Shown here: piece by piece, positions 18,735 to 27,429 of the stretch
Layout: each line of letters begins with the position of its first letter
Position numbering within the stretch: position 1 is the stretch's first letter
Assembly: GCA_963745675.1 (NCBI GenBank)
Contig: CAVUYM010000016.1
Span: 182,576 to 246,575, forward strand
Origin: JAUIIK01 sp963745675
Lineage (GTDB): Bacteria; Chloroflexota; Chloroflexia; Thermomicrobiales; CFX8
DNA length: 64,000 nt
Reading direction: 5' to 3'
The notes under the pieces: generated by a model
Seen by the model: only the letters and a program-made list of their open reading frames with translations
Told to the model about the DNA's origin: nothing
Databases searched by the model: none
Position numbers and translations under genes: made by a program

Positions 18735-19687
18735 GCCGCACCCTCCAGATTGCCCACCGCGGCGGAACAGGACTTTGGCCCGAAAACACACTCGGGGCCT
18801 TCGAACGCGCCATCGATCTCGGCGTCGACGGCATCGAGCTGGATGTCCACCTCTCCGCCGATGGCAAGCTCGTCGTCCATCACGATGAGCGGCTTAACCC
18901 GGCAATCGCCCGCGCCCCGGACGGCCACTGGGTCGAACCTCCTACGCCGCTGCTCAAGGATCTGACGGTTGCAGAGCTTCAAGCCTACGATGTCGGACGG
19001 CTGCGCCCGGGCTCGGACTACGCCGCGCAACACCCGGAGCAGGCGCCCCTCGACGGTGCCCGGATTCCACTACTGGAAGACGTCTATCGACTCGTTCAGG
19101 AACGGGGCAATCCGGGCTTTCGCCTTTACGTCGAGTTGAAAACGTCGCTGCGAGACCTCGCCGAATCCGCCGATCCGGTGGAGTTGGCCCAAGCTGCCGT
19201 CGCATTGACCCATGAAATGGCGCTTTCTGAAGCAGTGACCTTCGTCTCGTTCGACTGGAGGACGCTCGTCCGGGCGAAAGAACTTGCCCCGGAAATCCCC
19301 AACGCCTTCACAACGCTGCCCTTCGCCATGCTCGACCCGGAGCACGCCTCGGCGGCGGATGACGAACTCAGATCCGACCGCTCAATGCTCCGGCAAGTCT
19401 CCGCATCAGGCGCGCCCTGGTCAGCAGGCTTCAACTGGCACGAACACGCTGGTAAGGCCTTCGCCGAGCGCATGTTGCGCGCCATCGCCAGCGGTCCATC
19501 AAATGGTTGGTTCGCATGGCACGGCGATGTGACGGAAGAAACCGTATCGCTCGCTCGCGAACTGAACCTTGAAATATCTTGCTGGACCGTTGACGACCCG
19601 GTCGAAATGAACCGCCTGTCCAATCTCGGCGTCGACGCGATCCTGACCGACCGTCCGGACCGGCTAGCCGAAACGCTCCTCACATAG
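18731..19687 (+). CDS. Glycerophosphodiester phosphodiesterase family protein
   Basis: A 318-residue GDPD-domain protein that hydrolyses glycerophosphodiesters to glycerol 3-phosphate and an alcohol. The catalytic signature is complete: IAHRGGTGLWPENT, then GIELDVHLSADGKLVVHHD with the metal-binding Glu-x-Asp and the second catalytic His. The closing segment ISCWTVDDP and DAILTDRPDRL is typical. There is no signal peptide, so it probably acts in the cytoplasm on lipid breakdown products. Translation starts from a TTG that overlaps the stop of the GNAT gene (TTGA). Confidence 0.9.
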   Translation: MSRTLQIAHRGGTGLWPENTLGAFERAIDLGVDGIELDVHLSADGKLVVHHDERLNPAIARAPDGHWVEPPTPLLKDLTVAELQAYDVGRLRPGSDYAAQHPEQAPLDGARIPLLEDVYRLVQERGNPGFRLYVELKTSLRDLAESADPVELAQAAVALTHEMALSEAVTFVSFDWRTLVRAKELAPEIPNAFTTLPFAMLDPEHASAADDELRSDRSMLRQVSASGAPWSAGFNWHEHAGKAFAERMLRAIASGPSNGWFAWHGDVTEETVSLARELNLEISCWTVDDPVEMNRLSNLGVDAILTDRPDRLAETLLT

Positions 19688-19721
19688 CCAGCAATCTCAG
19701 GGCAGAAGATCGCCCGACACA

Positions 19722-19819
19722 GTAGAGACGTGCCGCTGGCGCGTCTCGGTTTCAATACCACTCGTTTCCGGTGAGATCATCGGCAATAGAACCAAGACGC
19801 GCCAGCGGCACGTCTCTAC
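19722..19819. repeat. 98-bp element with perfect 25-bp terminal inverted repeats
   Basis: The ends GTAGAGACGTGCCGCTGGCG and its complement extend to 25 identical bases (19722-19746 and 19795-19819). The centre is unrelated AT-richer DNA with no open frame. A second copy of the same length lies at 26449-26547. The structure fits a MITE-like or hairpin-forming dispersed repeat; similar GAGACG-type inverted repeats are common in Chloroflexota and cyanobacteria. Confidence 0.75.
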
Positions 19820-19863
19820 CGATGCTTGAGCGCCAATCCAGAAACGGCTTCGCGTGTTGCCAG

Positions 19864-20256
19864 TCAGTGGGTCGCGTTCGGGTCGGGTTCCTTGCGCACA
19901 GCGTCAACCAGTTGCACGCGGTGGCCGTTGGGATCTCGCAGATTGACCGTTAGCCGCCCGGTCGACTGAACGTAGTTGGGCGGGTTGGCACTTGTGACGC
20001 CAGCATCCTGCAAACCTGCAAAGGCGGTGTTAGCGTCGTCGACGGCGAAAGCGATGTGGTTGACGCCGGGGTTTTCCTCGCCCGCAACCTGATGGATCTC
20101 GAAGATTGGCTGATTATCTCCCGGCAGTTTCAACTCCGCCGACAGACCGTGGTGGACCGTGCGAGTGATAACTTCAAAGCCCAGCGTCTCCATGAACGCG
20201 ATATACTCCTCAGCATCCCGCACGACAATTTCGATGTGGTCGATTCCATTTATCAT
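19864..20256 (-). CDS. VOC family protein (glyoxalase/dioxygenase superfamily)
   Basis: A 130-residue single vicinal-oxygen-chelate protein. HIEIVVRDAEEYIAFMETLGF opens the fold, H near residue 7 is the usual first metal ligand, NHIAFAVDD contributes the second, and VNLRDPNGHRVQLVD closes the repeat. Such proteins may be metal-dependent lyases, dioxygenases or antibiotic-binding proteins. No partner gene suggests a substrate. It is intact, at the edge of the region where many small genes have decayed. Confidence 0.85.
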   Translation of the reverse strand: MINGIDHIEIVVRDAEEYIAFMETLGFEVITRTVHHGLSAELKLPGDNQPIFEIHQVAGEENPGVNHIAFAVDDANTAFAGLQDAGVTSANPPNYVQSTGRLTVNLRDPNGHRVQLVDAVRKEPDPNATH

Positions 20257-20341
20257 TTGTCTGTTTGCCTCTCATCTAACCGCGATTCGGCTCTCACGAT
20301 AGCCTACGGATCAGCAGTTGAGATTAGCGCTCTGTCAGGCG

Positions 20342-20575
20342 TCACAGCAACGCCTCGTCGGTTACCCGCACGGCGCGGCCCTCAACGACGATGTCGAGTC
20401 TTTCGCCGAAGATGTTCGAGCCGGTCGTGAGAATACAGTCTGGGCTCTCGGCTAGGTCCTTCGCCTTTGCGTTCCTCCGGAATGGTGCAGAAGTAGAGCG
20501 CACCGTCGAGCCAAAAGGCTAGCAGCGGCGCAACGTGGGGCCGTCCAATTGGACGAACGGTCGAGATCCGGAAGA
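20342..20575 (-). pseudogene. Remnant of PPOX-class (pyridoxamine phosphate oxidase-like) flavoprotein
   Basis: Two frames give a recognisable split-barrel flavoprotein fragment. One reads STVRPIGRPHVAPLLAFWLD and GALYFCTIPEERK. After a frameshift near 20470 the other reads LAESPDCILTTGSNIFGERL and DIVVEGRAVRVTDEALL before a stop at 20342-20344. A TAA stop lies upstream of the first block, so the N-terminus is missing, and the C-terminal third is absent too. It is a decayed F420- or FMN-dependent oxidoreductase gene; the rest of the 20257-20713 gap shows nothing recognisable. Confidence 0.7.
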
Positions 20576-20713
20576 CTTATGCATGTTTGAGGGAATCAGG
20601 TCCCTGCCTCAATGTGTGGCTAGAGCGCCAGATTGCTTAGATTCGGATCAAGTTCGGTTGTGGGAGCATTGACTACGATCGATGAATCTCATAGAAGCGT
20701 TAGCGCATTCAGC

Positions 20714-20983
20714 TTAGCTGGCGAATCGTTTGGCGGATCGTGCCTTCCCCTTGGCTGCCTCCTCCTCGCGATTCTTGACCGGAGCGTTGGTTTCGAGCGC
20801 ATCAAGGAGCCGGGCCGTGATCGTTGCAACCTCGTCGATGGCGGTGTAGAACGCCGCTTCATTCACCTGCGACGGTTTCGTGAAGCCGCTGATTTTCCGG
20901 ACGTACTGCAACGCTGCCGCCTGGATCTCATCTTCGGTGGCAGGAGGATCGAAGTTGAAGAGCGTTCGGATATTTCGGCACAT
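20714..20983 (-). CDS. DUF2277 family protein
   Basis: An 89-residue protein. The start MCRNIRTLFNFDPPAT and the segment YVRKISGFTKPSQVNEAAF are near-invariant features of DUF2277. The protein is predicted to be all-helical and cytoplasmic. Function is unknown, though the family is widespread in Actinomycetota and Chloroflexota. The lysine- and arginine-rich C-terminus is normal for the family. The gene lies behind a strong 16-bp hairpin that separates it from the MoaD-like gene. Confidence 0.9.
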   Translation of the reverse strand: MCRNIRTLFNFDPPATEDEIQAAALQYVRKISGFTKPSQVNEAAFYTAIDEVATITARLLDALETNAPVKNREEEAAKGKARSAKRFAS

Positions 20984-21022
20984 GAGAGTCCTCCAGAGAT
21001 CTGTGACAGCTGACTTCGTTCA

Positions 21023-21064
21023 GTTCCGTGGAGGGATAAACTTGGCGCTATCCCTCCACGGAAC
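21023..21064 (-). terminator. Perfect 16-bp-stem hairpin
   Basis: GTTCCGTGGAGGGATA and its exact complement enclose a 10-base loop. It begins 15 bases after the stop of the MoaD/ThiS-like gene on the minus strand and precedes the DUF2277 gene, so it probably ends transcription from the upstream operon. No T-run follows. Confidence 0.6.
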
Positions 21065-21079
21065 AACTCTAGATACTCG

Positions 21080-21376
21080 CTAGCCTCCGGCGAGCGCTCC
21101 AACAATGAAGAAAGGCTCAGCTCCGGCCGCGATCGCTTCCGGAAGCGGCGCATCCAGCGACTGGTGCGAGAGATCTTGCCCGCAACCGAAGAAGCGCACC
21201 AGTGCCCGGCGTTCATGGGTGGTGCTGTCGCGGACGGTCCCACGCAAGGCCGGGTAGGCGGCTTCGAGCGCGTCAATAACGGCGCGCTGCGTCACAGGAC
21301 CTTCAACACGAACCTCCACCTCGGGACCGGACTTCGCAAGCGTCCGCAGATGATGCGGGAGTTCGACGCGGATCAT
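21080..21376 (-). CDS. MoaD/ThiS family ubiquitin-like protein
   Basis: A 98-residue beta-grasp protein ending in Gly-Gly (VGALAGG), the tail that is adenylated and thiocarboxylated in MoaD/ThiS sulfur carriers or conjugated in Ubl-type proteins. VELPHHLRTLAK and VTQRAVIDALEAAYPAL fit the fold. Its ATG overlaps the stop of the upstream beta-propeller gene by four bases (ATGA), so the two are co-translated. No moaE, thiG or E1-like enzyme gene lies nearby, so a role in molybdopterin or thiamine synthesis is not supported by context. Confidence 0.85.
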   Translation of the reverse strand: MIRVELPHHLRTLAKSGPEVEVRVEGPVTQRAVIDALEAAYPALRGTVRDSTTHERRALVRFFGCGQDLSHQSLDAPLPEAIAAGAEPFFIVGALAGG

Positions 21377-22487
21377 GCCAGCGTCTGCACTTCCACCGAA
21401 GTGACCGCTGGAAGATCCCTGACGATCGGAGCCCAGTTGTCACCCGAGTCAGCCGAAGCGTAGACCTGGCCGCCAGTCGTGCCGAAGTAAATGCCGCACG
21501 ATTCGAGCTTATCCACGGCCATCGCATCTCGCAACACATTGACGTAGCAATCCTCCTGAGGCAAGCCGTTGGTCAGCGCCTCCCATTCGTTACCGCCGGT
21601 GCGGCTGCGATAGACGCGCAGCTTGCCTTCCGGCGGGAAGTGCTCGGAGTCGCTCTTGATCGGGATGACGTAGATCGTCTCCGGTTCGTGGGAGTGAACG
21701 GAGATCGGGAAACCGAAGTCGCTCGGCAGGTTGCCGCTGACCTCGTGCCAGAGATCACCAGCGTCGTCGCTACGCATGACGTCCCAATGCTTCTGCATGA
21801 AGAGCGTATTGGGACGCGACGGGTGCATCGCGATATTGTGGACGCAGTGGCCGACATCGGAGTCCGGGTCGGGTAGCTCGTTCTCTATGTTCAGGCCACG
21901 ATTCACCGGCAGCCAGCTCTCTCCGCCGTCGTCCGTCCGGAAGGTTCCGGCGGCCGAGATGGCGACGAAGATGCGCTCCGGATTCGTGGGATCGAGCAGG
22001 ATCGTGTGCAAGCACATCCCCCCAGCTCCTGGCTGCCAGAGATGCCCCTTGGCCTCGCGCAGCGCCGGAAATTCTCGCCAATTCTGCCCGCCGTCATCGA
22101 GCGGAATAGTGCCGCGTCCTCGGCGCCAGCATAGACGGTGTCCGGGTCGGTGAGTGAAGGCTCGAGGTGCCAGACGCGGGTGAATTCCCACGGATGCTGG
22201 CTGCCGTCGTACCACTTGTGTGTGCCGGGATCACCGGTATATTGAAACTCGTTGCCGACCGGCTCCCATGTCTGGCCGCCGTCGTCGGAGCGCTGGATGA
22301 TCTGCCCGAACCAGCCACTGGATTGCGACGCGTAAATCCTGTCCGGATTCACCGGCGAACCCTTGAGATGATAGATTTCCCAACCGGCAAAGTGTGGGCC
22401 GCTGACGTCCCATTCCTCGCGTCGTTCATCCGAGGTCAGGATGAACGCGCCCTTGCGTGTCCCGACCAGCACTCGCACCTTACCCAT
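21373..22487 (-). CDS. BNR/sialidase-like beta-propeller protein, frameshifted
   Basis: A beta-propeller of about 370 residues in the exo-alpha-sialidase/YCF48-like group. Repeated blades end in Asp-box-like SDDGGQTWEPVG, DDGGQNWREFP, TDDGGESWLPV and SADSGDNWAPI. The first frame (start MGKVRVLVGTRKGAF with GGAGAAG before it) runs to AEDAALFRS near 22100, and the second continues with DDGGQNWREF to the stop at 21373. With no signal peptide, a true secreted sialidase is unlikely. It is coupled to the MoaD-like gene, a pairing seen in related bacteria whose function is not known. One lesion only. Confidence 0.8.
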
Positions 22488-22837
22488 GTGCTTCTCCTTT
22501 TTTCGGCTATCCGAGGTGCTCGCCTCAACTCAGAGGTACCCCTTTTGCGAGACGCCACCCTGGCGTCTCACCGATCACGTCTTGTTCAACACCGACAGAT
22601 CATGTCGGAATGGAGCGCCATCGTCTCCAATCGGTTTGCCTGTCCGTACAAGCCGAACAGATATTCTATTCCAGCTTAACGGTGACTGCGAGGCACGTCA
22701 ACCCCGCCGAGACACGATTCTGCAATTTCATTGAAGCTAGCGACGTGTTGTGAAACTGAATACATCCGGAGCCGAGTCTATGCATGGAAAAGATGCCCAT
22801 CCCTGTCACTTAATACGATTGAGCGATCGACGACCGC
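22488..22837. other. Intergenic stretch with one short hairpin
   Basis: No gene is recognised here. At 22549-22569 the sequence GAGACGCCA-CCC-TGGCGTCTC forms a perfect 9-bp hairpin. Its GAGACG core resembles the ends of the 98-bp elements at 19.7 and 26.4 kb, so it may be a degenerate relative or a terminator for the gene at 22838-23329, though it lies upstream of neither start in a typical way. Confidence 0.5.
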
Positions 22838-23329
22838 TTATGTCGGGCCTACGGAAAGTAACTCCCCCAGTCTCTCGAAACTCTGACTCCAGCCCTCTTC
22901 CATCCCAGCTAATGCGTCCTGAGCGGCAACCGTGGCCTTGATGACAACTGCGTGCATGGTGAGCTTCGTCCGCCCATCGACATCCTCGAAGGTCACGGTG
23001 GTCCGGACAAGCAGTTGGGGTTCGCCATCTTCGTCATCGACTGCGCCCGCCGTCAGCACAAGCCGCTCAGGTTCGACAACTTCGTCGAATAGGCCGGACA
23101 TCGGATACACCTCGCCATCGGGGCTTTGCATGTGAATGTTGATCTTGCCGCCTGCGCGAGCATCGACCTCACAAACCGGGTTCGTGAAATGCCTCGGCCC
23201 CCACCACTGCGCAACGTGCGCCGGGTCGGTCCAAGCTTGAAACACAAGCTCCCGCGGCGCGTCAAAGGTCCGCTCCATTACGAGCTCATGGCTCGATGCT
23301 TCGGTGGTCGGGTACGCATTATCAGCCAT
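22838..23329 (-). CDS. SRPBCC/AHSA1 domain protein
   Basis: A 163-residue START-like protein of the AHSA1 group. MERTFDAPRELVFQAWTDPAH and VAQWWGPRHFTN are the classical N-terminal motifs, and the closing EEGWSQSFERLGELL is the amphipathic C-terminal helix. These proteins bind hydrophobic ligands or the Hsp90 cycle in eukaryotes; bacterial members are mostly uncharacterised. The start MADNAY follows a GAAGGAATGAGG stretch; another ATG is two codons earlier. It is the first of three AHSA1 proteins in the window (others at 28975 and 29529). Confidence 0.85.
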   Translation of the reverse strand: MADNAYPTTEASSHELVMERTFDAPRELVFQAWTDPAHVAQWWGPRHFTNPVCEVDARAGGKINIHMQSPDGEVYPMSGLFDEVVEPERLVLTAGAVDDEDGEPQLLVRTTVTFEDVDGRTKLTMHAVVIKATVAAQDALAGMEEGWSQSFERLGELLSVGPT

Positions 23330-23554
23330 CCTCATTCCTTCACAGTATTCGGGTACTTCAACTGGCATCCGGTATGTTCGCTCAATCGTCGATCGCCACA
23401 AAGGCTGAGAGCATGGAGGCCCGGGTCATCTGGTTCGCGGTTATCCAAATGCCCCGACCGGCAGTGCGACGTAGCCATCGAGCGACACCGTCATCGGATA
23501 GATCACTTTCGCATTCTGACCTCCAGATTCATCATGAGGACGTCGGCCGGCCGT

Positions 23555-24040
23555 TTAACCAGCGAGCGTATTCCGGATACTCGTCGCATGCTCCTGGACG
23601 TGGCCGATGACGACGTACTCGATGAACCTTGCAACGGTCATCTCGTTGCCGCCGAAGTCCCCGGCGACGCTGTCGAGCCCTGGGTCGTCAAAGCTGGCGA
23701 TAAGAAGGGCCATATCCACTCCACTAGACCGAAGAATGTCGAGCGTCTCGATCCTGTCAGCTTCCGCAAATTCGCTTGCATGTGCGGCGTTGCTGCGGTG
23801 GATCTCTTCCATGTTAATTGTTGGGGAATAGGTCTCGCCTGCCGCGAACTTCTCGACAATCCCAACAAAAGCTCGCTGAACGGTTGCCAGATGGTGCGCT
23901 GTCGCAGCGACGGTCCAACCCTCAGCGGGCGTGGTACGTCGCCACTGCTCCTCAGTACAACCGCTCAGCAGTGCAAGAGCTTCGGCATTGCCTCGCTCGA
24001 ATGTTGTTGTAAGTTCGGATGATCGTGTCGATACTGTCAT
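23555..24040 (-). CDS. DinB/maleylpyruvate isomerase-like four-helix protein
   Basis: A 161-residue protein of the DinB/MDMPI fold. WTVAATAHHLATVQRAFVG contains the metal-binding His of helix two, and VIGHVQEHATSIRNTL ends with the later His residues. Members are thiol transferases dependent on mycothiol or bacillithiol, or metal-binding proteins of unknown role. The start at MTVSTR is preceded by GGGAGA; a longer frame begins 20 residues upstream. The neighbouring genes are a mix of intact and broken small stress-type genes. Confidence 0.75.
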   Translation of the reverse strand: MTVSTRSSELTTTFERGNAEALALLSGCTEEQWRRTTPAEGWTVAATAHHLATVQRAFVGIVEKFAAGETYSPTINMEEIHRSNAAHASEFAEADRIETLDILRSSGVDMALLIASFDDPGLDSVAGDFGGNEMTVARFIEYVVIGHVQEHATSIRNTLAG

Positions 24041-24182
24041 TCGTTTTATCTCCCTGATTTGAACCCTGCACCCGAGCGTCATTGATCGGGTGCCGGGCAC
24101 ATTTTGTCGCGCTCAATCGTCACCGGCGTTGGTAACTGGCTGGATCGTTCCAGGATCAACGTTGATCCGGGCATGTACTGCC

Positions 24183-25083
24183 TCATCCCGCAACGTTGCG
24201 GCTTCCCGAGCTAGTGGGATCACCCGAGGTATGTGCCAGCAAGGCCGGGACGACGCTGTCCCAGGTCGGCCGGAGCAGCAGATGCCCGGTCTGCTTCAGG
24301 AGAAGCAGTTCAGCGCCGGGAATCTCCCGCTGCAGCGCCTCTGCATGGCCTGGAGGGAATATGGGATCTTCTTCACCATGGATCACCAACGTCGGTAGGT
24401 CGATATCTCCCAGACGGTCCCGTATCGCAGGGCCAGTCTCCATGACGAAGTGGTTGATCTGGCTGGAAGCGAAGTTCGCTGTACGGTCGAGCGATAGCCC
24501 GATGGGGTCGCGCATTTCGCCTTCATCGAGCACATCCGCGCCGCCTTGGAAGACGCGCATGAACTCGATGACATGGTCGATTACGGCCTCACGGTCGGAC
24601 CAGTTCGGATGTTCCGCCTGATGAATCAAGGAAATCCTCGGACATAGGCGGCAGATCCGGACCGCCAGGGCTCGTCCCGATCAAGGTCAGTGATGCGACA
24701 CACTGAGGAAAACGGAGCGCCGCGCCCAGCGCGATGCCGCCGCCCATCGAGAGTCCGGCAAGATGAGCCTGAGCGAGTTCGAATGCGTCAATCAGCCCGC
24801 GATCATCGATCAGATCGGAAATGGCGTAGCCGGGCTGACCCGGTGGGTAGCTGATCGAACGCCCGGTATCACGCTGGTCGTAGCGGATGACAAAGCGCGA
24901 CCCGGCTGCCAACCGCTCGCAAAACTCGTCCTCCCAGCCTTGCATCGGCGTCGTTGCGCCGTGGATCAGCAGAATCGCCGGATCGCGACGTTCCAAACGT
25001 CTCAACGCAGAGATCGATGCCGTTGACCGAATGAGTTCGCCATTGTCGGGCGGAGCCAGCGGCGCTCTGATGGGCTGGGCCAT
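24183..25083 (-). pseudogene. Alpha/beta hydrolase, at least two frameshifts
   Basis: A hydrolase of about 290 residues spread over frames. An N-terminal VNGIDLCVETFG block lies in one frame. After a shift near 24990 comes DPAILLIHGATTPMQGW with the oxyanion HG, then the nucleophile elbow GLSMGGGIALG. A second shift near 24630 leads to the C-terminal half with the catalytic Asp region LPTLVIHGEEDPIFP and the catalytic His in KQTGHLLLRP. The triad is therefore all present but not in one frame. It overlaps the region of a broken reductase gene upstream. Probably inactive. Confidence 0.75.
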
Positions 25084-25088
25084 CGTCC

Positions 25089-25650
25089 CTACCCACCCTG
25101 CTCGTCGTCTGCCCCGTAAACGAGCTAGAGGACGCCATTCTCGAAGATCTTGGAATCGAGCAGTTCAGCGGCGTCTTCTCCGTCCCATCGGGAAAGAGCT
25201 GCTTACCTTTGCCGATGACAATCGGATGGACCAGCAGGTGCAGTTCGTCTAGCAGATCATGCTGCAACAGCGATCGCACCAGCGTGGCACTGCCAGTCAC
25301 GCCGATGTTCTGACCATCCTGCTGCTTCAGCTGCGTAATCTCCTCGACAAAGTCGCCTTTAAGCAGCGTCGAGTTCTGCCATTCATCGACCGAGTCCAGC
25401 GTCGTCGAAACGACGATTTCGAGGTGCCATTCATATAGGCGGCGCCCTCGTATTCGTCCTCGGTCTTGCCGGGCCAAAATCCTGCGAACTCCTGATAGGT
25501 GACGCGGCCCAGCAGCATGCAGTCTGCGGCCATCATCTGCGCCCCAACGGTCTCCCCCATCTCCTCGTTGAAATAGGGAAAGTGCCACTCTCCCGGCGAC
25601 TCGATGACGCCGTCGAGCGAGATGAACAATCCTGCGGTGATCTTTCTCAT
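25089..25650 (-). pseudogene. Dihydrofolate reductase-family protein (RibD C-terminal type), decayed
   Basis: The start MRKITAGLFISLDGVIESPG and LLGRVTYQEFAGFWPG are typical of the RibD_C/YyaP group, enzymes or orphan proteins that bind NADPH. The frame shifts near 25435, after which VVSTTLDSVDEWQNSTLL, VTGSATLVRSLLQHDLLDE and LLVHPIVIGKGKQLF are in another frame. A further shift near 25170 gives ELLDSKIFENGVL, then an in-frame TAG, then LVYGADDEQGG and a TAG at 25089-25091. Two frameshifts plus a nonsense codon make this a real pseudogene rather than a read error. Confidence 0.78.
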
Positions 25651-25720
25651 CGTGAACTCCTTTGTACGTTAGTCTCAGATTCTGCAACGTGTTTGGGCAG
25701 CAAGCTGGTCGCGAGCGCTG

Positions 25721-26390
25721 CTAGTCAGCGTACTTGTCGTGGTGTCGCCACCAGATGTACGGCTCGGATTGGGGCCGGCCCTCCGGTGAATCCTCCCAGA
25801 GCTCCTGGCGGCCAAAGGGCGTCAGGTCCAGGAAGGTCCAGACGCTGCCGAGGTGTTCGACACCGCGTCCGGCCGTGAAGTAGGTGCGATAGACGTCGTC
25901 GCCATCGCGGAGGAAGACGCTCAAGCCAAAGGTCTCATCCTCTTCCGTCGAGACGCCAAAATCGAAGTTGAAGTCACTGCCGGCCGACGAATACCAGGGT
26001 CTATCCCAGCCCATGCGCTCTTTGAACGCTTGCAGCTTCTCGAGCGGCGCTCGCGACACCATGGCGAAGGCGGTATCGCGGGCCAGCAGATGTGCTGGGT
26101 GGCCCATGTTATCGACGAACATCGAGCAGCCGCCACAGCCCTCAGCCCAATCTGGACCGAACATGAAGTGGTAGAGGATGAGCTGGCGGCAGCCCTCGAA
26201 GAGATCGATCAGCTTCACCGGCCCATCGGGCCCTTCGAAGGTATAGTCCTTCTCGATCTTCGTCATCGGCATGCGGCGGCGCTCGGCGTTGAGCGCGTCA
26301 TGGGCGCGAGTAGCTTCTTTCTCCCTGGCAAGCATCGCTTCGTTTGCTGCTTGCCATTCCTTCTGAGATACGACAGTCGGGAGATGTCAT
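25721..26390 (-). CDS. DUF899 family (thioredoxin-like) protein, N-terminus frameshifted
   Basis: The open part from MLAREKEATRAHDALNAERR (start 26335) to the stop gives 204 residues of DUF899, a thioredoxin-fold family with an unusual metal or cysteine site. GPDWAEGCGGCSMFVDNMGH carries the conserved CxxC, and YIWWRHHDKY is the usual C-terminus. Upstream of 26335 the same frame reads VVSQKEWQAANEA, clearly part of the family, but the start lies in another frame: ATG at 26388-26390 behind AAGGATCAC. A one-base shift near 26375 explains this. The protein may still be made from the internal ATG but would lack its first helix. Confidence 0.75.
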
Positions 26391-26448
26391 CTGTGATCCT
26401 TTCCTACTTGGCCTGTCGGTAGACCGCTGGATAGACACCGGCGCACCT

Positions 26449-26547
26449 GAAGAGACGTGTCGCTGGTGCGCTCTGAGCTGAATATCGGATTCGTCCCAAA
26501 AAGCAGATCAGTGTTGAAACGCGGACGCACCAGCGGCACGTCTCTAC
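26449..26547. repeat. 99-bp element with terminal inverted repeats, second copy
   Basis: The arms AGAGACGTGTCGCTGGTGCG (26451-26470) and the complement of GTAGAGACGTGCCGCTGGTG (to 26547) differ by one or two bases. Length and ends match the element at 19722-19819, while the centres are unrelated. The mismatches between its arms suggest it is the older copy. Confidence 0.7.
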
Positions 26548-26558
26548 GGATCGCAGCC

Positions 26559-26710
26559 CTACGCATCGTCGTACTCGCCATGACGGCGGAACTCGCCGAT
26601 AGTCGATTCGTCGATGCGCCCGGACGGTTCTTCCCAACGCTCCTGACGACCGAGTGCTGTTAGAACGAGGTAAAGGTTCAAGTCATATTCCTTTCGCCAT
26701 CGTGGCCGGA
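26559..26710 (-). pseudogene. C-terminal remnant, possibly DUF899-related
   Basis: A short minus-strand frame ending at a TAG (26559-26561) reads EYDLNLYLVLTALGRQERWE, then EPSGRIDESTIGEFRRHGEY with two more acidic residues and Ala. The LGRQERWEE and RRHGEYDD pattern resembles the end of DUF899 proteins such as the neighbour at 25721 (FGRQELWED, WWRHHDKYAD). No start codon or N-terminal part is present in frame. I read it as a degenerate second copy, with modest confidence in the family. Confidence 0.45.
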
Positions 26711-26818
26711 TCTCGTTGTCCGTACAGATAGAACATAAAACCGATACGAAACTGCAACCAGTTGTAGTGTAGCGATGGTGATAGGATAATGCAAGGGGGA
26801 CAGAACATAAGGGTAGAA

Positions 26819-27250
26819 ATGGATACCGAACACCGATCGGGATGCCCGATCAACCTGACCGTCGAGATGCTTGGAGACCGCTGGAGTCTGGTGATCCTGC
26901 GGGATATCATCTTGCTAGGGAAGCGGCATTTCCGCGAATTGCTGGAGTCGAACGAGGGTATCTCGTCCAATATCCTCTCCGACCGACTGAAGATGCTCGT
27001 CGACGTGGGCATGCTCACGCGCTCCAGCGATCCCACTCACAAACAGAAGATCATTTACAGCCTGACAGAGAAATCGATCGCACTGACGCCTGTCCTGGCC
27101 CAGATCTCGATCTGGGGTCGTCATCATCTTCCGGTGAGCATCGGGCCGGACCGACTCGCAGCAATGCTCGAAGAGGGCGGCCCTGTTTACTGGGATCAGA
27201 TCATGCTCGATCTCCGCAGGGAACACCTGGGCGAATGCGCTACGACGTGA
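26819..27250 (+). CDS. HxlR family winged-helix transcriptional regulator
   Basis: A 143-residue regulator. GCPINLTVEMLGDRWSLVIL is the family opening, with the redox- or aldehyde-sensing cysteine near residue 9, and FRELLESNEGISSNILSDRL with YSLTEKSIAL forms the winged helix. HxlR proteins respond to aldehydes, quinones or disulfide stress and usually act on neighbouring genes. The start MDTEHRSG follows GGGTAGAA; an ATG ten codons earlier is possible. Its position among small redox and detoxification genes, with DUF899 and DinB, fits such a role, though many of the likely targets are broken. Confidence 0.88.
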   Translation: MDTEHRSGCPINLTVEMLGDRWSLVILRDIILLGKRHFRELLESNEGISSNILSDRLKMLVDVGMLTRSSDPTHKQKIIYSLTEKSIALTPVLAQISIWGRHHLPVSIGPDRLAAMLEEGGPVYWDQIMLDLRREHLGECATT

Positions 27251-27429
27251 TCACCGCACGGCTAGATCCCTCGGCAATCTCCACCGATGCAGCCTGATCG
27301 TCCATCTGTCCCGGCGATGAAGGATCCCATTTCTACAGGCTGAAAGCATGCCTCATCACAAAAACAACACTTACGCTACGCCTGGCCTATCCTGCGGCTG
27401 GCGACGGTCTTCAGAGTTACTGGTCCGGC

